Source: Leuctra nigra (taxonomy: Eukaryota; Arthropoda; Insecta; Plecoptera; Leuctridae). From it: a DNA stretch of 64,000 nt. The notes beneath the pieces were generated by a model. It did not search any database. It was not told the DNA's origin and worked only from the letters and a program-made list of their open reading frames with translations. Numbering within the stretch: the first letter of the stretch is position 1; every line of letters starts with the position of its first letter. This document shows, piece by piece, positions 20,864 to 32,752 of this stretch. The stretch covers positions 3,906,001-3,970,000 of the forward strand of contig OW203770.1 in assembly GCA_934045905.1 (NCBI GenBank). The letters run 5' to 3'. A program made the translations under genes and the position numbers.

Positions 20864-23374
20864 ATGTTTCTGCGCATGCTCGGAGTGTTGAGTGTCCTGG
20901 CTGTTGCCATGGCAACTGATGACGTCACTCCACGGGCAGTGTATCCGGGTATTGGGGAATACTTCTACATCGGAGTCGCCTTCAACTGGACAGAAGCACT
21001 GCTGGTCAGTTGTTTAAAACTCAATGTTTCTTTATTAAGACATACACAAATTCTTCCCACTCTCATAAACAACAAATAAGTACAAAGAACCCGTCATTGT
21101 TCTTCAGACGTGTCAAGCTAGCAACGCCCTTCTGACAATCATCGACTCAGCTGCCGAGGCCGACGCCATCAGAGACATGATGACCAACAATGGAGCTTCC
21201 TTCATCCATCTTGGATTCAGCGACCAATGGGAAGAAGGCAAATACAACGACATATTCGGTAAGAACCTTCACATATTTTAAACATTCATTTATACATCAC
21301 ATTGTGATCTCCTGGATCTCCTAAAGCGTATCGGAGTTCAACTGTGGAGGATTCAGTGACGCTAGATTCACAGACACCAGATGTGGAGACAAGCAAGTGT
21401 TCATCTGCATTCTGTTCTGTAGGAACTGCTATCTCTGGTGGCTGCGACGCTGGCGACCAATGGGCTTCTGGATCTCTTAAAGCGGATCGGAGTTCAACTG
21501 TGGAGGATTCAGTGACGCTGGATTCACAGACACCAGATGTGGAGACAAGCAAGTGTTCATCTGCATTCTGTTCTGTAGGAACTGCTATCTCTGGTGGCTG
21601 CGACGCTGGCGACCAATGGGCTCCTGGATCTCCTAAAGGCGGGTCGGAGTTCAACTGTGGAGGATTCAGTGACGCTGGATTCACAGACACCAGATGTGGA
21701 GACAAGCAAGTGTTCATCTGCGAGTTGGGAACTCCCGACCAAGGGGGACCAATGCTGTGAGTTAAATAAAAACAATAATAGAAGCTATTATATATTTTTT
21801 TCCAGCCAAAAGTGTTTTGGAGCGGTTTTAGAGTCCGTTTCTCGTCCGTCGATCGTCCGTCTATCACACGGAGCGTTTTTGTTCCCGACAAATGCTGACC
21901 ACATAGTAGGAGCAATGTTATGACAGTAAGCGATGAAAATGTAGATAAAGGTTCAATACATGTCATTTCTTGCTTTTTCTATATTCATAACCGTTTGCCA
22001 AATATGTTAATTTATATTTCGTATTTCACTCTAAAACCACTCCAAAACGACTTTTGGCGGGAAAAATAATATATGACTGGCCATAGGTTTATGAAATTAT
22101 GGCATTTGTTTATGGTACCAAATTGCCGACACGAAATCATATCCTAGCTGTATTGTGATTTATTACCATCAGGCCTGGGTACACTCTGATTCCCAACTTC
22201 GGCTACTACAAATACACAGCAACCAACACGCTCTGGACTCGAGCTGATCAGGCGTGTAGAGATGAAGGAACTCATCTCTTCATCATCAACTCCCAGGAAG
22301 AAGTTGACATTCTGATGGCCACGTTCGACATAAGTGGTCTCTTCTCGACGGGGATTCACCGATATTATGGAGGAAATGACAATTGGCGCACCGTCTCAGG
22401 TACTTTGGAGGTTATTGTTTCATGCGTACCCAACGGCTTTTGAATTGGATACCACTGTTCTCGTCAGATCACCGAGGTTAAGGAACATTACCACCAGCTC
22501 TACCATCCGAAGAACGGTTTGACATATACAGAACGGGCCTCCACAACCCGCGCCGTCGAGAGACTGATAACAGGTGGAAGGAGGTCGTCACACTAACCCC
22601 CAACCACCACCCCAGTCTCTCTGGCCCAACGGCAGCAACTGGCAAGGCAGAGTAGAATGGTCACCCATCCAACTTGACTTCGCTCAATGTTGCTTAACCT
22701 CGGTGATCTGACGAGAACCGTAGGGTCGGGCGAACCAGTTCGATACCCGAACCGAACCGAACCTTTCTCGCAGCGCCAATATGAAATTACCAGTAATTAA
22801 TGCAAAATGTTACAGAATTAATAATGTTTTTTTTTTTATTTTGCTTTTCTTAAGTTTCATTAAATTGAATGATGTCAATTAATGTTTTCAAAAATTAAAT
22901 GCACTAAAATGATGGACGTAAATTAATTAATTGAGAGTAGAGTTGCACAGGTAACAATTTTGCAAAAGTGTTGCTTATACAAGGGAAGGAACTTTAAAAT
23001 GCAAAATCTCCTTGTGCAAACTGTGCTTAACAATGTTTGACGTTATTTGTGTGTACGATTAAAATAAGTGATAAAACCACGGCAGGTAAAAAAGGCCAAT
23101 ACAGCCGTTGGGATTAGCTTTGCAAATGCCCAAACCGTTAACTTCGTAACCGGATTGTTCTGTTGCTTATTCGTTTCTTGCAGGATTGACTCTGAACTTG
23201 ACCGGATACTCCAGGTGGTACAGCAACGACGAGGGGAACGGCTACGAGCCTACTGGCGATTTCATTACCTATCCGTTTGTGGGTTATCATTCTGTACTTC
23301 CGTATTATTACGGACTGTGGACAATGAACATTTGGAACGTCGCTCCTTTCGTCTGTGAATTCAACATTCACTAG
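20864..23374 (+). CDS. Lectin gene A: secreted protein with two C-type lectin-like domains
   Basis: Five exons: 20864-21004, 21108-21258, 21579-21756, 22173-22399 and 23184-23374; 295 aa. All introns are GT-AG with matching phases (0, 1, 2, 1). Residues 1-20 (MFLRMLGVLSVLAVAMA) look like a signal peptide, and no other membrane segment is seen. CTLD1 runs through exons 1-3, from GIGEYFY to CGDKQVFICE. CTLD2 uses exons 4-5, from GYTLIPNFGYYKY to APFVCEF. The canonical EPN and WND sugar/calcium motifs are not evident; CTLD2 has EPT. The style resembles insect hemolymph LPS-binding proteins, so a role in immune recognition is inferred. Exon 3 sits at the end of a tandem array. A 3' splice site abuts the ATG, suggesting an intron in the 5' UTR. 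The paralogue B is at 48931-52010 on the other strand. Confidence 0.85.
21308..21756 (+). repeat. Tandem array of lectin A exon 3 units
   Basis: There is one partial unit (21308-21422), one full unit (21423-21578, 156 bp) and the functional last unit (21579-21756). Each full unit starts after CTGTTCTGTAG, a usable splice acceptor, but only the last has the donor CTGTGAGTT. Because the pitch is 156 bp, splicing to the 21423 acceptor keeps the frame open and would add 52 residues, partly in a shifted frame. Confidence 0.7.
22429..22735. repeat. 5S rRNA-derived repeat with two opposed 5S-like heads
   Basis: On the plus strand at 22440-22490 GTTCTCGTCAGATCACCGAGG matches the 5' half of 5S rRNA. 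On the minus strand from 22735 the same sequence recurs, followed by AAGTTGGATGGGTGACCA, the 5S internal control region. It lies in lectin A intron 4. This suggests 5S-headed SINE copies inserted head-outward; neither is an intact 5S gene. Confidence 0.65.
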
Positions 23375-23446
23375 AAACTTCTCCCTGATGTGACGGAGAT
23401 GTGTCGTGAATTGCAAATGATGACATGAACTGTTTAATATGTTACT

Positions 23447-23520
23447 AGGAAAACGCTTATTGTAACGCGTTGATGAGCGAACAGCGATATGTGCAACATC
23501 TCCAACCTTACACAATTAAC
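23447..23520 (-). mobile_element. Helentron-like terminal fragment
   Basis: ACTAGGAAAACGCTTATTG and GCGTTGATGAGCGA match the family 3' end. Only the terminus is present, within the likely 3' UTR of lectin A. Confidence 0.5.
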
Positions 23521-23522
23521 TC

Positions 23523-23528
23523 AATAAA
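23523..23528 (+). terminator. Candidate poly(A) signal of lectin A
   Basis: AATAAA about 150 nt after the TAG at 23372-23374. The 3' UTR would include the Helentron-like fragment. Confidence 0.35.
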
Positions 23529-23710
23529 AGTTAACAACACTTTTATCTGTTGCTGTTGTCAACTGTTATCTGTTGCCTGTTGCCAACTACAACAGATCAT
23601 AGGATTACAGATTTTCATTGCAAATTTTAATCTAAATATTTGAAAAAATTGCATAAGAGATCAATATATTACCATGAAATCTCCAACTAATAAAATGTAA
23701 ATAAGTCAGT

Positions 23711-23860
23711 AAGGAAGGGATGTGCGTTGTTAAAATATCCGACCGAGCCGGGGTTCGAACCCGGGACCTCTAACTTGCGGGCGAGAGCTCTACTATGAGC
23801 TACCCGATTCGGACGGACGGATATTAGACACAACGCACGTCCCTTTCTTACATCCTGACT
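23711..23860 (-). repeat. tRNA-like sequence inside a foldback
   Basis: On the minus strand, a D-arm-like AGCTCATAGTAGAGCT and a T-arm CCGGGTTCGAACCCCGG are correctly ordered. A 7-bp acceptor stem can form with one mismatch and one wobble, but the anticodon stem is poor. The unit is flanked by inverted arms AAGGGATGTGCGTTGT and ACAACGCACGTCCCTTT. A functional tRNA is unlikely; a tRNA-derived mobile repeat fits better. Confidence 0.45.
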
Positions 23861-24019
23861 CCATGGAAGTTTTCTTCAGATTCAGAATCCTACATTCTCA
23901 ATAAGTCAGTAATAACTTGACTTTTTGGGCTTAAAAAGTGTATAATTTGTTCGATAATATCTAACATGAACACCATGCCAAATTTAAACTTAATCGGAAC
24001 ATTTTGGTTCAGTAACATC

Positions 24020-24700
24020 ACGGCCAGTATGGGTAATAAGAAAACAATCAAGTTGATACTTCATGAACGACCATCTGAATTCATAATCCCTTTATTTCCG
24101 TAAAATCGGTAATGCCGTTTGTAGTATATGACGTCACTTCCGGTTTCATTTAGTGGTTCCTGTCACCATTTCCGGTATCGTTAATTTGTTTATTCATTTT
24201 TCAAAATTGATTTTTCAAATAAATTGCAGAATGAATACGCAGGAGCTAGTTCAGTTGCAATCGCTACGGGCGTTTTAGATATATGACGTCACTTCCGGTT
24301 TCAGGAATGGCGGCCGAGAACACTGCAACATTGAATTTATAAATTGTATTGTCTATGTCATAATGTAAGTTAATTATGTATGTATTTTAAGTATAATTTG
24401 TTAAAATAAGTTAAATATTGCGTATTAATGACGTCACTTCCGGTTTAGAAAATGAGAAAATAATATTTTGTTTATTGATACTTCATATAGATGACCATCT
24501 TAATCGAATGGCGCTAATTTTGTTCTAATCGGTCCATACGTTTTTGAGATATAACGTCACTTCCGGTTTAAAAATGGTGGCACAAAAAATCACAAGAGGA
24601 AAGGTATCATCAGACGCCAAAAGTGCATATGTGGTAAAAATTTCAGGTTGATCGGTTCAGCCGTTTAGGCAGTGGCGGCGATAGCAACCTTTTCTGTAGA
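24020..24700 (+). repeat. Body of the composite ETS/CRE repeat
   Basis: TGACGTCACTTCCGGT occurs at 24129-24144, 24284-24299 and 24429-24444, with diverged versions between. It lacks the palindromic head and the hairpin tail. Confidence 0.6.
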
Positions 24701-26259
24701 GTAGGTATGCATCTCTTTCTTTTGTTATTTGAATGTTTTAATGTGATAACGTTTATTTCTAGAATTATTTATTTCTGTTATTTCATGAAATAATCACACT
24801 TTGTGATACAAAAAGTGCAATAATTTATTTAAACCAACGTTTTAGTTGAGGTTGTCTTCGTCAGTCTCTCAAAAGACAAAGCCACAATTCACACAGATAG
24901 TTGGTTGAAATCAGAATTTTACTAATTCGAAAAGAAAAATGCAGGTTAGTAATTAATTAATGCAATTTAGCTTATAATTTGTTTAAAACTCATACAATTC
25001 TAGTTTTGTCACTCAATGCCAAACTTTTCAACAGAGTATCGACTACAATTGCCTTAATCTCCTTGAATAGGGCTTATAATAGAGAAGTCTTATCTAATTT
25101 TATTACGGTAAATTCGTAAATAACAACATAAATAATAATCACAAACACTCTTATCTCTTGAGGAATGGAACATTTTCTTTCATAAAAATCAATGTCAAAT
25201 GTCATGGGACATTTTTGTGGGAAAAACGGCATGTAATTAGGATCTGGATTGTGATGTCATTTAAAAGTCCACAACAATGTGTTACCGTGGTAAGATACTT
25301 TGTTTCCATGGCAACATATGAATTATGAAGACAATGAAAATTTCCATGTTTTAAAGTTAGAAGAAATCTATCAAACTTTGTAAATCAATTCCAAGAAAAC
25401 TATGACCCTACAACAAAAGTAATAACGTTTTCAGCAACGTCTCCCCAACCATAATAATACAATTATCTGTAAATCTAATTGATAGCACACTTCCCTATTA
25501 CACATTTTTAATTTCAACATTATGCCAAATTGAATGAAAACGTATTATTTTCTATCTTCATGCCGAATAACCACCTACGTACCTGGTAAAGAGGAAGATG
25601 TTATGACGTATTGCTGTATTTATTCTGTCGGGATGAACTGACCTTGATAACTACTGTGACATTGTTTACATTTCACAGTCTCAGTTGGCCGTCATACAGT
25701 GTGGTTCAATAAGTGCAGTGTAATAACAGCGTCTACAATACACAGGAAGATACTTGAATGCAGCTCGCCATGGATGCAGATGGACTGTAAGTATAGTTGA
25801 AAACATATTCAAGTAGGTACTAGTAAACTAAATAACACATACTTACTCAACAAAACAATGACAAGCATGTGAAAGAGAGTTTTAATTTATCAGTGTTGGC
25901 TACAGAGTTGGCTGAAGTGAAGAAACATACTTTTGCCATTGCGATCTTATTTTACTGGTGCAAATTATTTGTACTAGAGAACGAGAATTGACACATAAAA
26001 GGCTCCATTTCTTCCTTCATGTTTTGATCAAGTTTTGAGTGGAACTTTTAGCTAGTAATTGTGTGATGTAAAAACAAAGGAGCAGCAGTATGAATTGCGT
26101 AAATGAACGAAGATTCGAAGCATTATTATTCTTTCACTCCTAACATTGTTTCAGATTCATTCAATTATTGTTTTCGCACTTTATAGTTGCACAAATAATG
26201 GTACAGAGCAAGTTGATGTAGACGTAGCGCGTCGACTTGCATGTCGTTATCCATGTTTC
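24701..26259. other. Intergenic, one possible first exon
   Basis: There is little structure. A possible first exon ends at 25788: ATG at 25757 or 25769 (context GCCATGGATG) leads to GATGGACTGTAAGTATAG with a good donor. No downstream exon could be linked to it. The rest is AT-rich with no recognised repeat. Confidence 0.25.
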
Positions 26260-26520
26260 AGCCCCCGCAGTCGGTGTGGGGGGGCAGGGGGGAGGCCGGT
26301 ACATTGGGATTGAATGAAAACCATAACAAGTAAAAGTAGGGTAATGCAAATAGTAAGTAGGTGTCCATTTAAAAGTGATGATCTAAAATGCACAAACTGA
26401 AGCAAAAAACTATAAAATTGTATAAATAGCTGCATTACAACAAACAACTCTCTAATTTTGCCCAGCAGGGCTTTTTTATTTGATAAATTTTGAAATGATT
26501 ATCTGGCACTAAACTTAGTT
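26260..26520. repeat. Poly-G-containing dispersed repeat fragment
   Basis: A G-rich run (26277-26293) is followed by AT-rich sequence with GCCCAGCAGGGCTTTTTT. The same association is seen at 53405-53570 inside a hAT-like element. Boundaries are unclear. Confidence 0.35.
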
Positions 26521-28496
26521 TCCATGCGAGTGAAAACACCTTGTATTATGAATGTAGTTGTGTCCTACACCGTGGATTGCATGAACACAGAATTACAGGG
26601 TTTTCATGCGAGTGAACACACCTTGTATTATGAATGTAGTTGTGTCCCTACACCGTGGATTGCATGAACACAGAATTACAGGGTCTCCATGCGACTGAAC
26701 ACACCTTGTATTATGAATGTAGTTGTGTCCTACACCGTGGATTGCATGAGCACAGAATTACAGGGTTTTCATGCGAGTGAACACACCTTGTATTGTGAAT
26801 GTAGTTGTGTCCCTACACCGTGGATTGCATTAACACAGAATTACAGGGTCTCCATGCGTGTGAACACACCTTGTATTATGAATGTAGTTGTGTCCTACAC
26901 CGTGGATTGCATGAACACAGAATTACAGGGTTTCCATGCGAGTGAACACACCTTGTATTATGAATGTAGTTGTGTCCTACACCGTGGATTGCATGAACAC
27001 AGAATTACAGGGTTTTCATGCGAGTGAACACACCTTGTATTATGAATGTAGTTGTGTCCTACACCGTGGATTGCATGAACACAGAATTACAGGGTTTCCA
27101 TGCGAGTGAACACACCTTGTATTATGAATGTAGTTGTGTCCTACACCGTGGATTGCATGAACACAGAATTACAGGGTTTTCATGCGAGTGAACACACCTT
27201 GTATTATGAATGTAGTTGTGTCCTACACCGTGGATTGCATGAACACAGAATTACAGGGTTTCCATGCGAGTGAACACACCTTGTATTATGAATGTAGTTG
27301 TGTCCTACACCGTGGATTGCATGAACACAGAATTACAGGGTCTCCATGCGAGTGAACACACCTTGTATTGTGAATGTAGTTGTGTCCTACACCGTGGATT
27401 GCATGAACACAGAATTACAGGGTTTTCATGCGAGTGAACACACCTTGTATTATGAATGTAGTTGTGTCCTACACCGTGGATTGCATGAACACAGAATTAC
27501 AGGGTTTTCATGCGAGTGAACACATTGTATTATGAATGTAGTTGTGTCCTACACCGTGGATTGCATGAACACAGAATTACAGGGTTCCCATGCGTGTGAA
27601 CACACCTTGTATTATGAATGTAGTTGTGTCCTACACCGTGGATTGCATGAACACAGAATTACAGGGTTCCCATGCGTGTGAACACACCTTGTATTGTGAA
27701 TGTAGTTGTGTCCTACACCGTGGATTGCATGAACACAGAATTACAGGGTTCCCATGCGTGTGAACACACCTTGTATTGTGAATGTAGTTGTGTCCTACAC
27801 CGTGGATTGCATGAACACAGAATTACAGGGTTCCCATGCGTGTGAACACACCTTGTATTGTGAATGTAGTTGTGTCCTACACCGTGGATTGCATGAACAC
27901 AGAATTACAGGGTTCCCATGCGTGTGAACACACCTTGTATTGTGAATGTAGTTGTGTCCTACACCGTGGATTGCATGAACACAGAATTACAGGGTTCTCA
28001 TGCGTGTGAACACACCTTGTATTGTGAATGTAGTTGTGTCCTACACCGTGGATTGCATGAACACAGAATTACAGGGTTCCCATGCGTGTGAACACACCTT
28101 GTATTATGAATGTAGTTGTGTCCTACACCGTGGATTGCATGAACACAGAATTACAGGGTTTCCATGCGTGTGAACACACCTTGTATTATGAATGTAGTTG
28201 TGTCCTACACCGGTGGATTGCATGAACACAGAATTACAGGTTTCCATGCGTGGTGAACACACCTTGTATTATGAATGTAGTTGTGTCCTACACCGTGGAT
28301 TGCATGAACACAGAATTACAGGGTTTCCATGCGTGTGAACACACCTTGTATTATGAATGTAGTTGTGTCCTACACCGTGGATTGCATGAACACAGAATTA
28401 CAGGGGTTTCCATGCGTGTGAACACACCTTGTATTATGAATGTAGTTGTGTCCTACACCGTGATTGCATGAACACAGAATTACAGGGGTTTTCAGC
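26521..28496. repeat. 82-bp tandem repeat array, about 24 copies
   Basis: The unit contains CATGCGAGTGAACACACC, TGTAGTTGTGTCCTACACCG and GCATGAACACAGAATTACAG. The period is 82 bp with occasional 81 or 83. Left units carry GCGAG; units from about 27586 carry GCGTG. A run of about six units (27690-28030) has TATTGTGAA instead of TATTATGAA. Open frames across it are artefacts of a period not divisible by three. Confidence 0.9.
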
Positions 28497-28644
28497 TAAC
28501 CTCAATAAATACTGCATGGACATCGTCCTTCTACGTTTATTATACAGAGATTATTTACTTACAATAATATTCTCGCGTATATTTATTATTTGTTATTCTT
28601 TAAAACAAAGACAATAATGTTGCAACGCATACGGGAAGCATGGG

Positions 28645-28660
28645 CGTCCACATTGTCGGG

Positions 28661-28691
<31 letters not shown>

Positions 28692-29060
28692 TAAAAAGGG
28701 GCGCCCTCCCCCCCCCCCCCCTGGGCCCGGATTCACAAAGCTTTTCCCACGTTTTTTTTTTTAAATAAAATCCCTTTTTTCACTGCTGTAAAATTAACAT
28801 TTTTGAAGTGTTTTGCATAAAGTTTCATTTCGTTAGCAAAAAACTCAAAATACTTATTTTATAGTTTCAAAATAAATACAAAATACAAAATGCGGTACAA
28901 GGTAAGGGCCCTTGACCACACTAAAGTGTCAATTTAAAAAAAAAAAATGAAAATTTTAACAAACACACCTCATAACGTCTCAAAATTAATTTCAAAATGT
29001 CCCAAAACCACAAACGCCATGCGTGGCTGAGTGGGAGGTACGCTCCCCCCCCTGGCAGAA
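28645..29060. repeat. Poly-G/poly-C bounded dispersed repeat
   Basis: GGGCGTCCACATTGTCGG is followed by long G and C runs, then AT-rich sequence with ATTTCAAAATGTCC. The same blocks are at 39790-40150. Homopolymer lengths are unreliable. Confidence 0.45.
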
Positions 29061-29210
29061 ATCCTGTTGCCTATAATGACGGAAGAATGCTTCCTCTACT
29101 GAATCTGATGGATCTGAATCATCTGCCAATATTCAGTTCTCCAGATCTGATCCAGAATGTGATTGACAGACTGACATTGAAACCTGGAATATGCAGAAAT
29201 GACAAATAAC

Positions 29211-29687
29211 AAAATAGTCATAGCAAATTGATATGATGTAAATTAGAGGCAATTAATTAGAATACATAATTCTCATAGGTTCACTTTTAACTCACTGGCA
29301 GCATGAATAAACACGTGACATATAGAAAGTATACGTGTCTAGGATGTAGACAAACAACACATTATTATTAGAGAAATAGTCATCAAGAAATCTTTATTCA
29401 AAGTCTGAATAACATAAGTGAAAACAGCCCCATGGAACTCTGATGTCAAAAGACAGTTATAAACACGTTAACACAATGTTAAATCAAGATGGCTCTGGTT
29501 GCAAATAACATTGTTGTCTACGTCATCTATTTCAATGAGAGTTATCCATGAAAATGTCGAATTACAAAAGTAAAACAAATGTTTGTATTGATAATTTGGT
29601 GTCTTGTTTAGTAGTTGATTTTTTTTAGAGGAGTTAGAGATTGAAGTGTTTCTATTGGATGGGTAATATTAGTAGTGTTTCTCGTTG
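29211..29687. other. Intergenic, nothing recognised
   Basis: AT-rich sequence without an ORF, repeat end or exon that I could support. Confidence 0.4.
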
Positions 29688-29815
29688 CACTGTTCTGCAG
29701 CGATGCTAATGGCGACGGATGAATGATTAAGTTGATGATTGGGAGATGATGGTGAAGAATAGGTGAGGATCGACAGTGGGAAGGAGGCGGTCGTAGCCTA
29801 GTTGTAGGGAATCAC
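29688..29815 (-). mobile_element. SINE 3' part
   Basis: It starts CACTGTTCTGCAGCGATGC and runs through GGCGACGGATGAATGATTA to GGAAGGAGGCGGTCGTAG, matching the tail half of the SINE at 4520-4798. Confidence 0.6.
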
Positions 29816-30498
29816 TTATCATTTGTCTTAATGTTAACAAAGTAATTGCTTTTTTTTATTCCTTCTATTGATCAGACTGACAATGATCTCATTCCAGAAG
29901 TACACTCGACAAATCATAAAACGGTATTTGAACGAAACAGATTGGCTGCTGGTCAGGTTCATTGACAATCAATCCTTATTATTATCAATGAAATCAGAGC
30001 TCATTTATTTATTTATTTTATTTTTCTTGCCAAGGACATTACAGTATAGGCAGCGTGTTTAGACTACAGATGGCACTGCTAAAAGTACAGACAGAGCCAC
30101 CTAATCTGTGGGAAGGAAGCTTACCTTTTGCAAGGCGTCCAAGTCGCTGCAGTTATACGTTATGTTGCTGCACATATTACGCATTATCAATTCTTAAAAT
30201 TTACACAAGTTTATCTAATGTTTATTCGCCTACAAAATATTAATAATAAAGTGTTCACAATTTCACTGAATCTGATCACAATATTAATTTGCGCGACTTA
30301 GTTTGATTCCGAAATATTTTGAGTACATTTGTTGACATCTGATCGGTTGCTAGGTCACGGCCAATGAGAAATCAAACAGTTGACGATCTTCCCACAAATG
30401 TTGCTAATTTCTCTCACTCGTGGCGAACTCTCGGTGCCTATATTAAAAATACAATGTATAGGCAAAGTCTCTAAAACTACACTTAAAATTAATACATT

Positions 30499-30618
30499 AA
30501 GGCTGCGTTTCACCAAGATTCCAAACCCGGGTTAGAGGCGGTAAACCTGGTTTAGGAGCCTCTAAACCAGGTTTACCGCCTCTAACCCGGGTTTGGAATC
30601 TTGGTGAAATGCAGCCTT
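30499..30618. repeat. Near-perfect 119-bp palindrome
   Basis: The arms start AAGGCTGCGTTTCACCAAG and end with the complement; the spacer is about 6 nt around GGAGCC. Only about one mismatch is seen in the arms. TA flanks both sides. It lies downstream of the LINE fragment at 30686-31440. Confidence 0.8.
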
Positions 30619-30685
30619 AGAAGCAATTCTTAACAGTCAACACAATTAAAATTAATACATATAAAATAAGACGAGATAAACGAAT

Positions 30686-31440
30686 TTAAAAACAGCATTT
30701 GTGATCTCTACAAACTTTATAAAATTCATCAATTGTATACATTCCCTTCTTAATTAAAAATAATTTTACTGTTGTTTTAAAAGTTTCATTACTTTGTATA
30801 GTCCTAATACAGTGTGGCAGTCTATTAAATAGCATTACATCCATTTCAAACAATGAAGTGTTATGTTTCCGATTTCTAACATTATTTTTATCCCTTGTGT
30901 TATAATTATGAATATCACTATTGTTGTCGTATGTTGTGATATTATTTTTTGTATGTATTAATAATTCACAAATATAAAGGCTTAACAGTGTAAGTACTCC
31001 TAGTTTCTTAAATAGAGGCCTACAGTGGAATCTTCTCCATTTCATAAACAAAATTCTTAAAGCATATTTTTGGACAATAAATATTTTGTTACAGTAGGGA
31101 CTCCCACCCCAAAAGATTATCCGATATCTAATTAATGATTCAAAGTAACCGTGGTAAATGTTTTTCATTAGACTTAAATCAAACTGATCTTTTAAGATCT
31201 GTAGAGCAAAGTTAGCTTTAGTCAGCCTGCCATGTAGCCCATTTATGTGCTCATGCCAGTTCATTACACTGTCTATCTGCACTCCCAAAAACTTTGTAAA
31301 ATTAATTGCATTAATGTATTGGGTACCAATCACAATCATTGGCGTATCCACATCTAGTCTCGTTGCATGTGAATTTCTGAAAACATTCAAGTTAGTCTTA
31401 TCATTATTTAATACCAATCTATTTGTTAAAAAAACAAATT
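30686..31440 (-). pseudogene. 5'-truncated non-LTR retrotransposon reverse transcriptase (Jockey/CR1-like C terminus)
   Basis: This 243-codon frame covers the C-terminal part of a reverse transcriptase and its tail. LNNDKTNLNVF matches the region after the catalytic box, FTKFLGVQID is the conserved FLG motif, and HNYNTRDKNN is typical of insect Jockey/CR1 relatives. The catalytic YADD box and the endonuclease are absent, so this is a dead fragment. The clade assignment is from memory and approximate. Confidence 0.7.
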
Positions 31441-31827
31441 TTTAACACCTACTACTGGTAGATGACGAGTAAGTATAGACTCCATCAGATGACGCCCTCA
31501 CATTTTTCAGACAATCCATTTCTTTCAATACCGTTTTATGAATTGTCGAGTGTACCAACTTATGAAACATTTTACAGATCTCAATTAACTTCAAAGTCCA
31601 AGTGCTCCAGACATCTTGCATCTAATTTCTTACCGTTATCATGTCATGGTTTGAATATTGATGTTTGAATGAATATTGATTGGTTTTCTTTATCTGTGAG
31701 TTGAACAAATGCGTTGACACTTCGCCGGCCAAAACACCTGGCAGAAACAATGCAATATAACAATGCTTGGGAAACCGAATGACATCTGCATTTAACTCAG
31801 ACTCAGACATTGGCCTATGTTGAATAT
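31441..31827. other. Intergenic, nothing recognised
   Basis: AT-rich sequence upstream of the LINE fragment. No supported feature. Confidence 0.35.
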
Positions 31828-31939
31828 AATAGGCGGTCGCTCCACCCAGCCAAGTCGCACTGTATACTCACACTCACTCAACATACCGTAAATGCCTAAT
31901 AAACTAAGAAGCAGACCAAATACTTCTGTAAAAGTACTA
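31828..31939 (-). repeat. Tail fragment of the composite repeat
   Basis: GGCGGTCGCTCCACCCAGCC and the following 90 nt match the terminal segment at 53845-53940. It is cut at 31940 by a Helentron-like insertion. Confidence 0.5.
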
Positions 31940-32752
31940 ACTAGGAAATCGCTCAGTGTAACACGTTGATGAGCGAGCACGGGTACATGCAAATTCTCGA
32001 ACCAGAAATGCGTATACAACGCACAGAAAACATATACATCCCTATTGAATTGAAATATGATATCAACATACAAGTATAATATTATGCTTTTCATCGAAAC
32101 TTTAAAATAGCATCTAATCACCCTGGTTCATAAAGCAAATCAGAATCAATTCAATTGGCACTGGAAAACATTCCTTTCGATACTTCATTACTGACAGATA
32201 TTAAAAATGTCAATACGTTCATACGTTCTTAACTGATTGGGATGAAATTTTGTAAAATAAGAGACATTGTTGGTCTTAATGATCATGCAAAATATGAGTT
32301 TGATCAGAACAATCGAAGACCGTTTTAATTTTTCAGCCTATCAGGATATATTTATTTATATTTTAACCAATGAATGGATTTCTAAAAAAATAGGGTCTGC
32401 AAACAGAGAAGGTTGGTTTTACATGTGTGCAAAATTTAAGCTCGATCAAAGAAAAACTCTGACCTGTATAGCCCAAATATGAGTTTGATCAGATTTATCG
32501 AAGACCATTTTCATTTTCAATCTACCATCAGGAGATGTTTATTTAAATTTTAACCAATGAATGGATTTCAAAAAAATGTAGATCTGCAAACATAAAAGGT
32601 TGTCTCTACATGTGTGCAAAATTTCAGCTCGATTGAAGAAAAACTCTGACCTGTATAGCCTCACCCAACGGAAAAGTTACAAAAAAAACAAAAAAAAAAA
32701 CAGAGGTCCGTGCCAAAAGAGCCAAAAGGAGACGCTCGCTTCGCTCGCTCAA
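31940..32752 (-). mobile_element. Helentron/HINE-like element, minus orientation
   Basis: It begins ACTAGGAAATCGCTCAGTG and ends GCTCGCTTCGCTCGCTCAA, 813 bp. The interior resembles 1874-3084 and 56883-57680. Confidence 0.65.

Noticed and set aside
26521..28496. Regularly spaced repeats resembling a CRISPR array, and open frames of about 70-112 codons
   Set aside because: The whole 82-bp unit repeats with no unique spacers, and the genome is eukaryotic. The frames rotate because 82 is not divisible by three.
28997..29209. 70-codon frame after the poly-G tract
   Set aside because: It begins inside a dispersed repeat also seen at 40040-40110 and has no family signal.
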